Below are positions 19,704-29,172 of a DNA stretch of 64,000 nt, piece after piece (position 1 is the first letter of the stretch; each line of letters begins with the position of its first letter). Position numbers and translations under genes: made by a program. This stretch comes from Pycnococcus provasolii (taxonomy: Eukaryota > Chlorophyta > Pseudoscourfieldiophyceae > Pseudoscourfieldiales > Pycnococcaceae): NCBI GenBank assembly GCA_938743325.2, contig OW568897.1:186001-250000 (forward strand), in the 5' to 3' direction. The notes under the pieces were generated by a model. That model had not been told where the DNA came from. It saw nothing but the letters and a program-made list of their open reading frames with translations, and did not search any database.

Positions 19704-20254
19704 AGTAGTAAAAGTGAGCAGCGAGCGAGCAGCGAGCAGCGAGCGAGCAGTGAGAGCGGCGGGCAGTGCGCGTGGTGATCCGAACGTGATCCAAGGGTGA
19801 TCCTTAAGGCCTGTGAATGAACCAGAGGTGATCCAGGCCGGCCCCCGAGTCAGGGGGGGGTTCAGACCCCCCTCCGGGCCGCGGGGTCTCGCTCACCCCA
19901 ATGACCCAGTCCCCTGGGTCATGAACCGGGGCCGGGTCATGAACCACCCCTCGATCGTCGAAACCCTTGGCTGCCAGTTCCAACTTCCCAATTTAAAATG
20001 GCTAGGCGCAGAGAGCGTTTCTCCGACCATTTTGTTCTTGTTTTCTAAAACTTCAGCCCTCGGCCCTCGCCCCTCCTGCAGTCCTGCACTCGTGCCCCCC
20101 AGCCGCCTGGCTCAAACTTTTAATTGACTGACCAAACACCGAAACTAATATTGAAACCACCCAATAGGTAAACCAGGCTGGATGGCCTCCTTGGAGTGCA
20201 TACAACAGTACCGTACTATGCATATGCATGTATGTATTCATAGTCTATTTTAAA
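19704..20254. other. Intergenic region with GAGC repeats
   Basis: Begins with a GAGCAGCGAGC-type repeat at ~19713-19758, then two TGATCC-rich stretches. It separates two minus-strand loci. No gene is recognised. Confidence 0.4.
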
Positions 20255-22351
20255 TCAGTAAATGTCACCTAGCTGGGCGTCGATCGCCGTCGCCAGCCTT
20301 GATGCGCGAGAGATGTAGTCTGCGGCGCCGCGACTGTCCCCTAGACGAAGCACGCTGTCACGAATGCGACGGAAACCGTCGCGTGCAAGACGACACTTGT
20401 CCACGCGCTCTTCGAAAGAAAAGTCAATCGCACCTTGAGGACGCGGGTCAGATGCACGACGCGCCTCCTCCGCGGCATGACGCAGCAAAACGGATCGAAC
20501 GAGCTCGGCAAATGCCGTCAGCCAATTCTCAGCTAGACTCAACGCCAGAGGAAGGTCGCGTTCAGGGCGGCCCGACTGGGATGTAACGAGCATGTCCACA
20601 AACGGAAGCAGTGCACCGCAGTGCTCTAGCGTCATGCCTTGCCCCGGCTTGTCTGAGGAGGCACGGAACGCCGCCTCCAGACTAGACAGAACGTCGTGCA
20701 CAAGTGCCACGTCATCATGTCCAGCCTTGGCAAGTGCAGCAATGGCACCCTTCACGTCGCCCTTCGACCAGAAGGTTTGAATGGCACGCAAATTCGTCTT
20801 GCGAATCTTCATCTTCATCATAAATGAGGCGTGATCAGCCGTGATGTTCTCAATCGAGCTGAGGCTTCCGTCGTGGTCCGATGCCGTCGCGCGCGAGGGT
20901 GCGCCACGAGACTGGGCGGTAGTGCCCCCGGCGCCAGCTACAGCCTGTGCAACCATTCCCTGAAAGCTCTCGCCCATTTCAGTACTCGTCGTGATCATCT
21001 TCGGCCGAGCTCGTGCCTCGGGCTCACCGCCACGTGCTGCTTTCGCCACCGCACCGCGAAGATCGCTCATGTCGGCGAACGGAGACACGACGCCTCCACC
21101 TTTCGCAGCTGGCTGTGCCATCGGTGGCGAATCTGCCGCCGAGGCGGCGGCAAAGCCTCGTGCAGATCCCAACGGCGCTTCTCCTCCTGAGAATTCGTAC
21201 GAACGCCGCATTGCGTGAGGTGGTCCGCCGCCTGATCCGGATAAGTTCAGTCGAGACGCTGGTGCTGCCACATGCTGGTGCTGGGACCTGTAACCAGGAG
21301 CTGCGGCCACTGGTGTAGCCGAACCGCTCACAGCGAGCGCGCCGCCTCCGCCACCTCCTCCTCCGCCAACATTTCTACGCGACAGATCGATGGCGTGCAC
21401 GGCAACGAAGCTTCCATGGTACGACGCTGTGAGCAGCTTAGGCGTGCCGCCATCACCCGTCGAGACGCACATGTCCGCCACCTTTGCTCCTGTCCAAGTT
21501 CCCGTTCCGCCGCCTCCGCCTGGCATGCCGCTCGAGCCCAGGTGAACCTCGTCCAGCAGCACCTCAGGCTCCCACGACCACATCTTGAGCGCGTCACTCG
21601 ACACCGCCATCAGCGCGTCGCCCGTTGGTGTGAACGCCGCAGCCTTGATCGCCGTCGCCTCCGGTCCCGCCTGGCCGGCGAGCTCGAACGTCTCGAGGTC
21701 CCAGAAGCGTACAGTTCTATCCGTCGACGCCGTTGCGAGCAGGTACTCGTTTGGGTGAAAGCATATGCCAGTCACACTCGCCTCGTGACTTGGCAGGCTC
21801 TTGATGAGCTTGCCTGCAGTCAGGTCCCACAACTTGAGACTGCCATCCTCGCCGCCGGAAAGCAGCCAGCGGCCGTCAGGGCTGAACTGCACTTCGGTAA
21901 CGCCACGCGCGTGTCCCTTGAACGTGTGTATGCATCCCTTGCGGCGCACGTCCCAAACCTTGACGTTCGTGTCAAGACTCCCACTGCCGAAGAATTCGCC
22001 GAACGGGTGGAACGCTACGCACAGGCAGTTGCTTCGATGACCCGTGAGCGTGCGCACCGTGCGGCTTTCCTCAAGGTCCCAGAGCTTCACGGTTCCGCCG
22101 CTCGCGCCTGCAATCACCACCTCCTCCGCGAGGTCGAACGCGACGCACTCGACGGAACTCTGGTGACCCGTCAGGCTGAGCACAGGTTTCGTGTGTCCGA
22201 GTGCCCACACGTTCACGCGTCTGTCGTCGCTCCCTGTGGCGAACACGCGCCCGCTGCGGCGTCCGAGACTGACGCAGTTGACGGAAGAGGAATGCGCGGC
22301 GAACTCCTGTATTCTCTGCACGCGACCACCACCACCTCCGCGTCGCTCCAT
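20255..22351 (-). CDS. KATNB1: Katanin p80 WD40 subunit B1
   Basis: 698 residues from the ATG at 22351, which starts MERRGGGGGRVQRIQEF. An upstream ATG at 22486 lies inside a repeat and adds no homologous sequence. Six WD40 repeats (~15-300) carry the katanin-type GHxS and WDL patterns (LTGHQSSVECVAFD, FKGHARGVTEVQFSPDG). A low-complexity Gly/Ala/Ser linker follows, and the C-terminal con80 domain (~530-698) includes KMKIRKTNLRAIQTFWSKGD. p80 targets and regulates the p60 AAA ATPase that severs microtubules and is needed for ciliary central-pair assembly in algae. A nested mobile-element complex begins only ~120 bp upstream of this start codon and may affect its promoter. Confidence 0.93.
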   Translation of the reverse strand: MERRGGGGGRVQRIQEFAAHSSSVNCVSLGRRSGRVFATGSDDRRVNVWALGHTKPVLSLTGHQSSVECVAFDLAEEVVIAGASGGTVKLWDLEESRTVRTLTGHRSNCLCVAFHPFGEFFGSGSLDTNVKVWDVRRKGCIHTFKGHARGVTEVQFSPDGRWLLSGGEDGSLKLWDLTAGKLIKSLPSHEASVTGICFHPNEYLLATASTDRTVRFWDLETFELAGQAGPEATAIKAAAFTPTGDALMAVSSDALKMWSWEPEVLLDEVHLGSSGMPGGGGGTGTWTGAKVADMCVSTGDGGTPKLLTASYHGSFVAVHAIDLSRRNVGGGGGGGGGALAVSGSATPVAAAPGYRSQHQHVAAPASRLNLSGSGGGPPHAMRRSYEFSGGEAPLGSARGFAAASAADSPPMAQPAAKGGGVVSPFADMSDLRGAVAKAARGGEPEARARPKMITTSTEMGESFQGMVAQAVAGAGGTTAQSRGAPSRATASDHDGSLSSIENITADHASFMMKMKIRKTNLRAIQTFWSKGDVKGAIAALAKAGHDDVALVHDVLSSLEAAFRASSDKPGQGMTLEHCGALLPFVDMLVTSQSGRPERDLPLALSLAENWLTAFAELVRSVLLRHAAEEARRASDPRPQGAIDFSFEERVDKCRLARDGFRRIRDSVLRLGDSRGAADYISRASRLATAIDAQLGDIY

Positions 22352-22528
22352 GACGGCGATCGCGTTTAGCGCGCCTGCCAAGAACCACCCAGGTGGCGCG
22401 CCTTCGAAATGATTTGCCCCCTGTCCCTGGTGAGGTGACAGGCGCGAACGAAAAAAGGAAAAAAGGTTTCTATGACCGTTGGTCATTGGTTGCGAACCCC
22501 CATCTTTGGTTTCTAACCCCTAAATCAT

Positions 22529-23199
22529 CCGAATGCAAGGGCATATTAATCCGTGGGCAGGTCACTTACGACTTCCCCGTTGAAGCCTCACTTGACAACA
22601 GGGGTTTGATCAAGGCAACCTCTCCAACCTCCAACTAACCTTAGAAAAATCGTCCCAACGCACCCCCGACAAAATGAATCCTCCATTCTTGCGCGCCGGC
22701 GTCAGCGCGCTAAAGCACGCGCCGTGGGGCACGCACGGCGCGTAGGGACGCGCTTGCGTTACATCTCGGGCTCATTCGGTCGCGTAGGAGCTGCACTACA
22801 ACACGACACCAGCCATGCCCAGTAGGAGCGCTTATGCTACGCGCGCGCGCCATGCAAGGCCATAGGTAGTTCCGTAGTAGTAGTGGATGAGCTCCACTTA
22901 GATCAAAAAAAAAAAAAAACTGTCAATAAACCCTGGCCCAAACTTTGCACGCGTGTTCAACACACAGGTACAGACATTTCTGATAGAACGGAATTTGATT
23001 TTCACTGGCAGATTGTTCACAACCCTGAGAAATGTAAGAGCAACGCACCTGTTGACCCGCCATTGTCGGAGGAGAATGTCCGAGCCAGAGAAACAATAAA
23101 CCCGAAAAACAGAAATCGCCAAACCCCTGTTGTCAAGTGAGGCTTCAACGGGGAAGTCGTAAGTGACCTGCCCACGGATTAATATGCCCTTGCCGAATG
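22529..23199. mobile_element. DNA transposon copy 2 (7-bp TSD, 73-bp perfect TIRs)
   Basis: The element is 22536-23192 (657 bp). Its terminal inverted repeats, 22536-22608 and 23120-23192, are perfect over 73 bp and start CAAGGGCATATTAATCCGTG. It is flanked by the 7-bp duplication CCGAATG (22529-22535 and 23193-23199). The empty target is present in the same window: the right copy of the direct repeat reads through AAATCATCCGAATGATCTTT at ~23713-23732 without interruption. The interior contains no transposase, so it is non-autonomous. Same family as 14825-16075. Confidence 0.95.
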
Positions 23200-23660
23200 A
23201 TCTTTTAAACCGACTTTCAAGACGTTCATCACGTCTTGACCTGCCGCCACTACCATGGCATCACATCAAGACGTTTCAAGACGTTTTCTGACGCGCTCTA
23301 CCAGCTTATGACGCGCCCTACTGGCGGCTCGCTGGCGGCTCGCTGGCGGCGCGCTCTACTTTTTGACCTAAGTAACAATCATTCTTGGTTAAAAGTCCAA
23401 TGTCAAGGAGGCACCTCGACCTATTCCATATGACAATCTGTCATATGGGATTCCAAACTACCCACAGCCCTCCATCTATATTCCAACTAACACCAGAGCC
23501 AGTGTGGAACGAGAGTCGTCCATCTTCCAATACATTATTCCTACCATCTGGGACCCATTGTTGAATGAGTCCCCATCCAACCATAAACCCTAAACTCCAT
23601 CTGAACATCTCACAACCGTCATCAGTGGAAGCTCGGCGAGCTTCAGTAAGGGGGGGGAAG

Positions 23661-23912
23661 TATGACCGTTGGTCATTGGTTGCGAACCCCCATCTTTGGT
23701 TTCTAACCCCTAAATCATCCGAATGATCTTTTAAACCGACTTTCAAGACGTTCATCACGTCTTGACCTGCCGCCACTACCATGGCATCACATCAAGACGT
23801 TTCAAGACGTTTTCTGACGCGCTCTACCAGCTTATGACGCGCCCTACTGGCGGCTCGCTGGCGGCTCGCTGGCGGCGCGCTCTACTTTTTGACCTAAGTA
23901 ACAATCATTCTT
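23661..23912. repeat. Right direct-repeat copy, uninterrupted target
   Basis: Uninterrupted 252-bp copy. It begins TATGACCGTTGGTCATTGG and ends AACAATCATTCTT, and contains CCGAATG once. It matches the left copy after the 657-bp element and one CCGAATG are removed. Confidence 0.93.
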
Positions 23913-24208
23913 ACTTTCCTAAAAACTACCCAATATTTCCGCAAACCACGCAGGGAAGCATGCTAACCAAGAACATCCGTGATGTCACTTTTTAAGGGTA
24001 CTGTACTGAAGTTTGGTTTTCCGAAGGTTCGGGGCCATCAGCGAGGCCAACCCCAATGGAGGGTTCCCGCGGCCTCGTTCCTCGCAACCCTTCTTTTGAT
24101 ATCATTCGAACGACATCTGTCCGGTCGCGTGCATGTACCTATGCTTGCCGCGACTTAACTAGAGCTCCTTCATGACGCAGCTGTGATCCTCTCTTCCTTA
24201 TCTCCCTT

Positions 24209-27097
24209 ATGGTGCTCTCTCAGCTCACATCAAAGGCGAACGAGCCGCTCGACCTCTGGCTCAGCACGCAGCACGGAGGCACGAGGCGAGACTTCGTGTA
24301 CAACAAAAAACTATGGGAGGCGCTATTGGCCAACGTGCCGCTCTTCAAGGACCTCGAGAACTTCGAAATCGCCGCCTTCGCAGACGGTCTGCAGCAGGTG
24401 GTGTTCGACAACGATGACACAATCATCAAGCAAGGCGACGAAGGTGACAGCTTCTTCGTGCTCGAGGAGGGAACGGCAGTGGCGTGTATCGATGTCAACG
24501 GCGAGCAAAAGGAGGTGGCGGCATATGCAAGAGGTGGTTTCTTCGGAGAGCTTGCGCTGCTCGACAAGAAGGGTGGGAAACGCAAGGCAACCATCAAAAC
24601 CACGTCTCGGTGTACGTGCGCAACACTCGACCGTGCCACGTTCTCCAGCATCGTAAGCACGATAGAGGGCCTTTCGGAGAAGTTTGAAGCTTTTCGTCAG
24701 GAGTACGAAAACAAGACGAGGGAGGCTAGCCAAACGCAGGGCGAGGGCATCGACGACGATGACAACAGCAACGACAAGGACCACCGGAAATACTTTGGCG
24801 ATGATAGTGCCAGCCAAGCACGGCGAAACGCGCAGGCTGCGAAGGCTGTCGCCGACGCGGAGGATAGAGGAAGACGCGTGGAGGCGGCATACGCGGCAGC
24901 CAGCGAAACCGGAACGAGCGACCAGGCGCGCAAACAGATTAAGCCGCTTCCTTCAGTCATGCCACCTCCGCACAGAGGAACGCTGCAGGCGCCAAAGGCG
25001 CGCGACATCGTTCCAAAGCGCGACGAGTGGGAAAGCGCGCAGGACGAGGTAAACGCGAAGCTCATGCAGCGCGATCGGCAGAATGAAGGGCATGGGCGCA
25101 TGTCGCTGCCGTTTGCATCGTCATTCGGCGCGCCGACCGTGTTCGTTACAAAACCACCGCCGCTGCTTATTTGCATGATGTGCAACGACGTCTTGTTGGA
25201 CCCAGTGTTACTGCCAGACGGGAATACGACATGCCGCAAGTGCGCGCCATTGAGCACGATTGAGGAATTCGGCGGTGCGTTACCTCCCGATGAAGCTAGT
25301 CTAATGCGCATACACAACCTGCCCATCATGTGCGCGCATGCGCTTAAGCAGATTGATACTGGCAAGGGGTCCAAGAAATGGGTGCTCGACGAGGAAGGAT
25401 GCCGCGAACGTGTACGCTTCGCTGATCGTGATGAACACGAGAAGCACTGCACATATCGCCACGTGACGTGCATGCTTCCCGGAAGTCACATCCCGCATCA
25501 TAATTGCACGATGAGGCTGCGATTTTTCCAGCTCAATCATCACCAGCAGGAGTGCGATCACCGCCTTGTGAGGTGCACGAATCGCGGATGCGGTAAATTT
25601 GTGCAGCTCCGCAAGCTTACAGAACATAAAGCTGTGTGCTACTTTGCGGAAGTTTCTTGCCCAAATAAGCATGCTGGTTGTCGTTGGGCAGGCATGCGCG
25701 GTACAATGCTGCCACACATGCGCGTCTGCGACTATGAAGTTGTCGCTTGTGGACAAAATAACACCGAAGATCCCACGCAGTCTTGTCCATATCGCAGCAC
25801 GCGAAAGGAGATGGCCTTGCACCGTACCGAATGCGAATTCAGAACAGTGCACTGCCAATTCTGCGCCGCATCGGTAAGCGCAGTTGCGCGCAGCGCACAC
25901 GAAGCAAGCTGCGTTGAACGAAAACAGTTGTGCATGGATTGTGGCCAAATGATTCCAGTTGCAACGTTCGCCGAACATCGGAACAATGCCTTGTGCGCAC
26001 GCGGTGGCGCCGTGCTGTGCAACTTCTCTAAATACGGATGTACGGAGCGTCTGCATGCGAAGGAGATGGCAGTACATCTGCGCGACGACGCGCATAATCA
26101 TCTTCGCCTTGTGATGCACGCCGTGGACACTCTGAATATTTCATATAAGGAGTGGACCAACGAGGTGGTAGACGTACGCGATCAGGTGGTGCGCAATTTA
26201 AAGGCGACGGCGGAGGACATGGCACTTGTCCACAAACGCGTGGCCACAACAAAAGAATCTGTGTCAGACGAGCTCGAGAGTATAAAGCAAGAAATCCGTT
26301 CTATGCGGGCCAATCATCTGTCGGAACTCGCCATGCTACGCACCTTCGTCGACAACGTCAGGCGCACGAATGACGAAAAAATACAACAGCTTTCGCGGGA
26401 GAATGAACACCTGCGTGAGCTGCTTCAGGGTGTCCTTACGAAAGATCAGCTAGAAGAGTTGCGCTCAGATCTCGCCCGCTTCAGCGAAGATTCCTCCGCG
26501 CAATTCAGCGCAGCGGCGGCAGACATGAAAGCGCGAGAGAAACAGTGGGCGGCTGAGACGAAGGCTGTTCGCGATGCGCAGACTGAAAATGCGGAGTGGG
26601 CAGAATCGGCTCTCGAGGAGGTGCATACAATGATGGCAGTGGAAAGTCGAAACGAGGCGACGCGTGTCACAGACCTTTGGAATGAGGTTACCTCGCTGCA
26701 CACGAAGGCGGAGGAAAGTATGCGCGAGTTGAGAGGAGAGCATCGGCTGCTCGTGCAGTCTGTGGATGCTGTTAAGAAGGATCGCGACTTCATGAAGAAA
26801 CATGAAATGCTACTCATGAGATCTGAGGAGGCGCAATTCGAGTCGAAAAATGGTTTGCAGGCGCCGTCTCTAGCCGAACTCGAGCCCATATTTATTACGC
26901 GCACTGGTGAAACACCTCGACCCTCCGAAGGTAATGTCGTGGATAGCAACAAGTCAGAAATTGCTTTCGTGGAGCCGCTTAGCGAGGATGAGAACAAGGC
27001 TCCACTTCCATCTGCCATGGCGGCTGTCGATCGCGCGGTTGCAGTTGAGAAATCCCGGCGGGCAAGCGAGGCAAAAAGGAAAAAGAACGTTCTGTAA
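24209..27097 (+). CDS. Cyclic-nucleotide-binding / RING / TRAF zinc-finger / coiled-coil protein
   Basis: 962 residues, single exon. Residues ~60-160 are a cNMP-binding domain (IIKQGDEGDSFFVLEEG, then GGFFGELALL and RKATIKT). The phosphate-binding cassette FGELALL...RKATI resembles PKA regulatory subunits. Residues ~318-350 are RING-like (CMMCNDVLLDP...TCRKC). Residues ~410-650 contain about five TRAF-type Cys/His fingers (HHQQECDHRLVRCTNRGCG, HRTECEFRTVHCQFC). Residues ~650-890 are coiled coil, and the tail is basic. RING+TRAF proteins are usually E3 ligases or adaptors; the cNMP domain suggests control by cAMP/cGMP. I do not know this exact order from characterised proteins. The RING is short and may not bind zinc normally. 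TGTAA follows the stop. Confidence 0.85.
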   Translation: MVLSQLTSKANEPLDLWLSTQHGGTRRDFVYNKKLWEALLANVPLFKDLENFEIAAFADGLQQVVFDNDDTIIKQGDEGDSFFVLEEGTAVACIDVNGEQKEVAAYARGGFFGELALLDKKGGKRKATIKTTSRCTCATLDRATFSSIVSTIEGLSEKFEAFRQEYENKTREASQTQGEGIDDDDNSNDKDHRKYFGDDSASQARRNAQAAKAVADAEDRGRRVEAAYAAASETGTSDQARKQIKPLPSVMPPPHRGTLQAPKARDIVPKRDEWESAQDEVNAKLMQRDRQNEGHGRMSLPFASSFGAPTVFVTKPPPLLICMMCNDVLLDPVLLPDGNTTCRKCAPLSTIEEFGGALPPDEASLMRIHNLPIMCAHALKQIDTGKGSKKWVLDEEGCRERVRFADRDEHEKHCTYRHVTCMLPGSHIPHHNCTMRLRFFQLNHHQQECDHRLVRCTNRGCGKFVQLRKLTEHKAVCYFAEVSCPNKHAGCRWAGMRGTMLPHMRVCDYEVVACGQNNTEDPTQSCPYRSTRKEMALHRTECEFRTVHCQFCAASVSAVARSAHEASCVERKQLCMDCGQMIPVATFAEHRNNALCARGGAVLCNFSKYGCTERLHAKEMAVHLRDDAHNHLRLVMHAVDTLNISYKEWTNEVVDVRDQVVRNLKATAEDMALVHKRVATTKESVSDELESIKQEIRSMRANHLSELAMLRTFVDNVRRTNDEKIQQLSRENEHLRELLQGVLTKDQLEELRSDLARFSEDSSAQFSAAAADMKAREKQWAAETKAVRDAQTENAEWAESALEEVHTMMAVESRNEATRVTDLWNEVTSLHTKAEESMRELRGEHRLLVQSVDAVKKDRDFMKKHEMLLMRSEEAQFESKNGLQAPSLAELEPIFITRTGETPRPSEGNVVDSNKSEIAFVEPLSEDENKAPLPSAMAAVDRAVAVEKSRRASEAKRKKNVL

Positions 27098-27138
27098 AAA
27101 CTGTAATTACAACAATTGAATAAAAATGGCAGTGTCAT

Positions 27139-28899
27139 TTAGCCGACATATTGTCGTTTGTTTGGGCGGCCGCCACCTTCCGAGCCTGCAGATTCGAGTG
27201 CGCGCCGCTTTTCCTTTCGTTCATGGCTTGCCTTAGACTCGATTGGCAAGTTCACGCGTGGTGGGGTTGCGAAGCCAAATGACTTGGCGATCCCCGCAAG
27301 GTCGACACTGTGCACATTGAAAATCTCCTTCAACTGATGTGAGTGGTATGCTAGAACATAGCTTCGGAACGCATCCTTCGCGCTGCTATGGAGGTAGTAG
27401 TTCTTCGCGACGAGCTTTTCGAGTTGAGCCTGTATGTTGACAAGCTTTTTGCGTGGCACCTCGTACTCATTCAGTGGTACATTCGCCACTTTAAGTAGCT
27501 TGAGAAACCCGAGCTCGGTAGGGAGGAGGAATAACAAAGCGCGACCGCTCCCTCCCTCTCCACGTGCCGTTCGACCGACTCGGTGGATGTACTCACGCGG
27601 ATCATCAGTTGGATCGTACTGAATGATCCAGTCCACATGCGGGATATCCAAACCTCTTGCCGCCACGTCTGTGCAGAGCAATACACCTGACTTTGCCTCG
27701 CAGAATTCGAAGAAGGTGGACGTGCGCTTCGCCTGCTTTTGCTTTCCATGAATGTCCAGCACGGGCATATCGACGTAATTGAGCAGGCTGCCGTAGTACT
27801 TGACGGCGTTGCAACTTGAGAAGAACACCATGATTTTCTTGCCCGCATTTTTCTTGAGGAATGTGAAGAGAAGTAGAAATCGCAGATGAGGTTCGACGAT
27901 GGTGTACCCCTGCTCAAGCCCTACGTTGGTCGCTGCTGCACCACCGGCACCCGCCGCCCCTGCTGCAGCCGCCTGTGAAGCAGATTCCACGTTCACGTAG
28001 ACAGGCTTGTTCTTGAACGACACGCGGATGAGCTGTTCGACCTTAGTTGTTTGCGTGGCACTGAAGAGTGCCGTCTGGCGCTCCTTTGGAAAGAGACGTA
28101 CAATCTCGTTGATATCCTCCTCGAAGCCAATGTCGAGGATTCGATCAGCCTCGTCGATGATGAGCATCTGCGCATTGCCGTAGTAGAACGCCTTGTTGGT
28201 GCGCATGTGGTCGAGCAGCCTACCTGGTGTTGCAATGAGAAGGTTCACACCCTTTGCGAGTTTCTCCGACTCCGCACGCCGATTGCTTCCGCCCATGACG
28301 ACACCGTGCGTCTGCGTATGAAACTTCATGAGCTCCTCGACGACACCGTAGATTTGCAGGCAGAGCTCTCGTGTGGGCGATATGACGACGGCGCCCAGGC
28401 CGTTGCGCGGTTTGAAGGAAGCTTTGTGCAGCAGTTCGGCGGCGGGTATGAGGAACGCGAGTGTTTTCCCACTTCCTGTCTTTGCAGCACCGAGCACGTC
28501 ACGTCCTTGTAGAAGCAAAGGTATGGTACGTGCCTGTATGCGCGTCATGTGCGTGAACTGCATGGCGTCGATGGCGCGTTTCGTCGGTTCGCAGAGCGGC
28601 AAGGCGTCAAACGCAGTGCGCGATAGAATGGATGCCGTCGCTGCGGAGGCTCCGCGCTGCTCGCCTCCCTCCTCGTCGTTGTTCCCTCGCCCCTCATCTT
28701 CGTCCTGTTCTGCCTCGGTGCGTTCGTATGTGTCAATGTCAATCTTCTTGTTTTTCTTGTTTTTCTTCTTCTTCTTCTCGAGCGACTCGTGCGTGACGAT
28801 GTTTTTCATGGTAATCTCCTCCACTGAGGGCGCCTCCGAGGCTTCGTATTGAGGAACGGCCACCTTTCCCTTCTTGCTCGACTTGTCCTTCTTGCCCAT
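27139..28899 (-). CDS. HAS1: DEAD-box RNA helicase HAS1/DDX18
   Basis: 586 residues. All helicase motifs are present: Q-motif region [15 protein letters not shown], motif [10 protein letters not shown] (~143), [18 protein letters not shown], motif [11 protein letters not shown] (~250), motif III FSATQT, motif [12 protein letters not shown] and motif [11 protein letters not shown] (~444). The flanks are HAS1-like (C-terminal [16 protein letters not shown]). The N-terminus has a Lys-rich nucleolar-type stretch and an acidic stretch. HAS1 is needed for 18S processing and 60S assembly. A Gly/Ala-rich insertion (AAAAGAAGAGG) lies between the two RecA lobes. The stop is only 41 bp from the convergent CNB/TRAF gene, and each strand has its own TGTAA in the gap. 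Confidence 0.93.
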   Translation of the reverse strand: MGKKDKSSKKGKVAVPQYEASEAPSVEEITMKNIVTHESLEKKKKKNKKNKKIDIDTYERTEAEQDEDEGRGNNDEEGGEQRGASAATASILSRTAFDALPLCEPTKRAIDAMQFTHMTRIQARTIPLLLQGRDVLGAAKTGSGKTLAFLIPAAELLHKASFKPRNGLGAVVISPTRELCLQIYGVVEELMKFHTQTHGVVMGGSNRRAESEKLAKGVNLLIATPGRLLDHMRTNKAFYYGNAQMLIIDEADRILDIGFEEDINEIVRLFPKERQTALFSATQTTKVEQLIRVSFKNKPVYVNVESASQAAAAGAAGAGGAAATNVGLEQGYTIVEPHLRFLLLFTFLKKNAGKKIMVFFSSCNAVKYYGSLLNYVDMPVLDIHGKQKQAKRTSTFFEFCEAKSGVLLCTDVAARGLDIPHVDWIIQYDPTDDPREYIHRVGRTARGEGGSGRALLFLLPTELGFLKLLKVANVPLNEYEVPRKKLVNIQAQLEKLVAKNYYLHSSAKDAFRSYVLAYHSHQLKEIFNVHSVDLAGIAKSFGFATPPRVNLPIESKASHERKEKRRALESAGSEGGGRPNKRQYVG

Positions 28900-29172
28900 G
28901 GGCGAAGTTGACGCAGGTTCTACGAGGAAGTAGACGAGGAAGTACAGCTGCCGCCACGGAAGAACTCGGATGCGGAAATGCCACCGAAATACGATATAAC
29001 TAGACGCCGCCGCCGCCGGGCGCCTGCTCTAGGGAAAATCGGAAGATCGGGGAGAGTTCGTTTGGGGTTTTGTCGTATTATCGGGGTTTGACGAGCTGTC
29101 AAAAATGACTCGTATCTACACGTTTGGAATGCAACAAGGCGAGTAAACGAAACACAATATAATCGATAATCT
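28900..29172. other. Intergenic region between two minus-strand genes
   Basis: 273 bp holding the HAS1 promoter and the 3' end of the Ppx/GppA-like gene (TGTAA just after its stop). No other signal is seen. Confidence 0.4.

Larger units (their letters stand above)
22471..23912. mobile_element. Direct-repeat element, TRIM-like candidate
   Basis: Two 252-bp direct repeats that look identical flank a 274-bp unique segment (23387-23660). The left copy is 22471-22535 plus 23200-23386, split by a transposon; the right copy is 23661-23912. The base run just before the right copy is purine only (AAGGGGGGGGAAG), like a polypurine tract. The segment right after the left copy contains TGGTTAAAAGTCC, a possible primer-binding site. 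Size and layout resemble a terminal-repeat retrotransposon in miniature. No clear flanking target duplication is seen, so a plain segmental duplication remains possible. Confidence 0.6.
22352..24208. promoter_or_regulatory. Divergent promoter region invaded by mobile elements
   Basis: About 1.86 kb between the katanin p80 start and the CNB/TRAF-type gene start. Most of it (22471-23912) is one repeat structure with a transposon inside. The remaining unique parts are 22352-22470 and 23913-24208, where the two promoters presumably lie. Confidence 0.45.

Noticed and set aside
21272-22369. Plus-strand frame of 365 codons opposite katanin p80
   Set aside because: The WD40 protein on the minus strand is unmistakable; the plus frame is a mirror of it.
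22351-22486. Upstream ATG at 22486 for katanin p80
   Set aside because: The extra 45 residues match no katanin, and their first bases belong to the mobile repeat.
23236-23433. Repeated short ORFs beginning MTCRHYHGIT (also at 23762)
   Set aside because: They are identical because they lie in the 252-bp direct repeat; they are too short and differ right after the repeat end.
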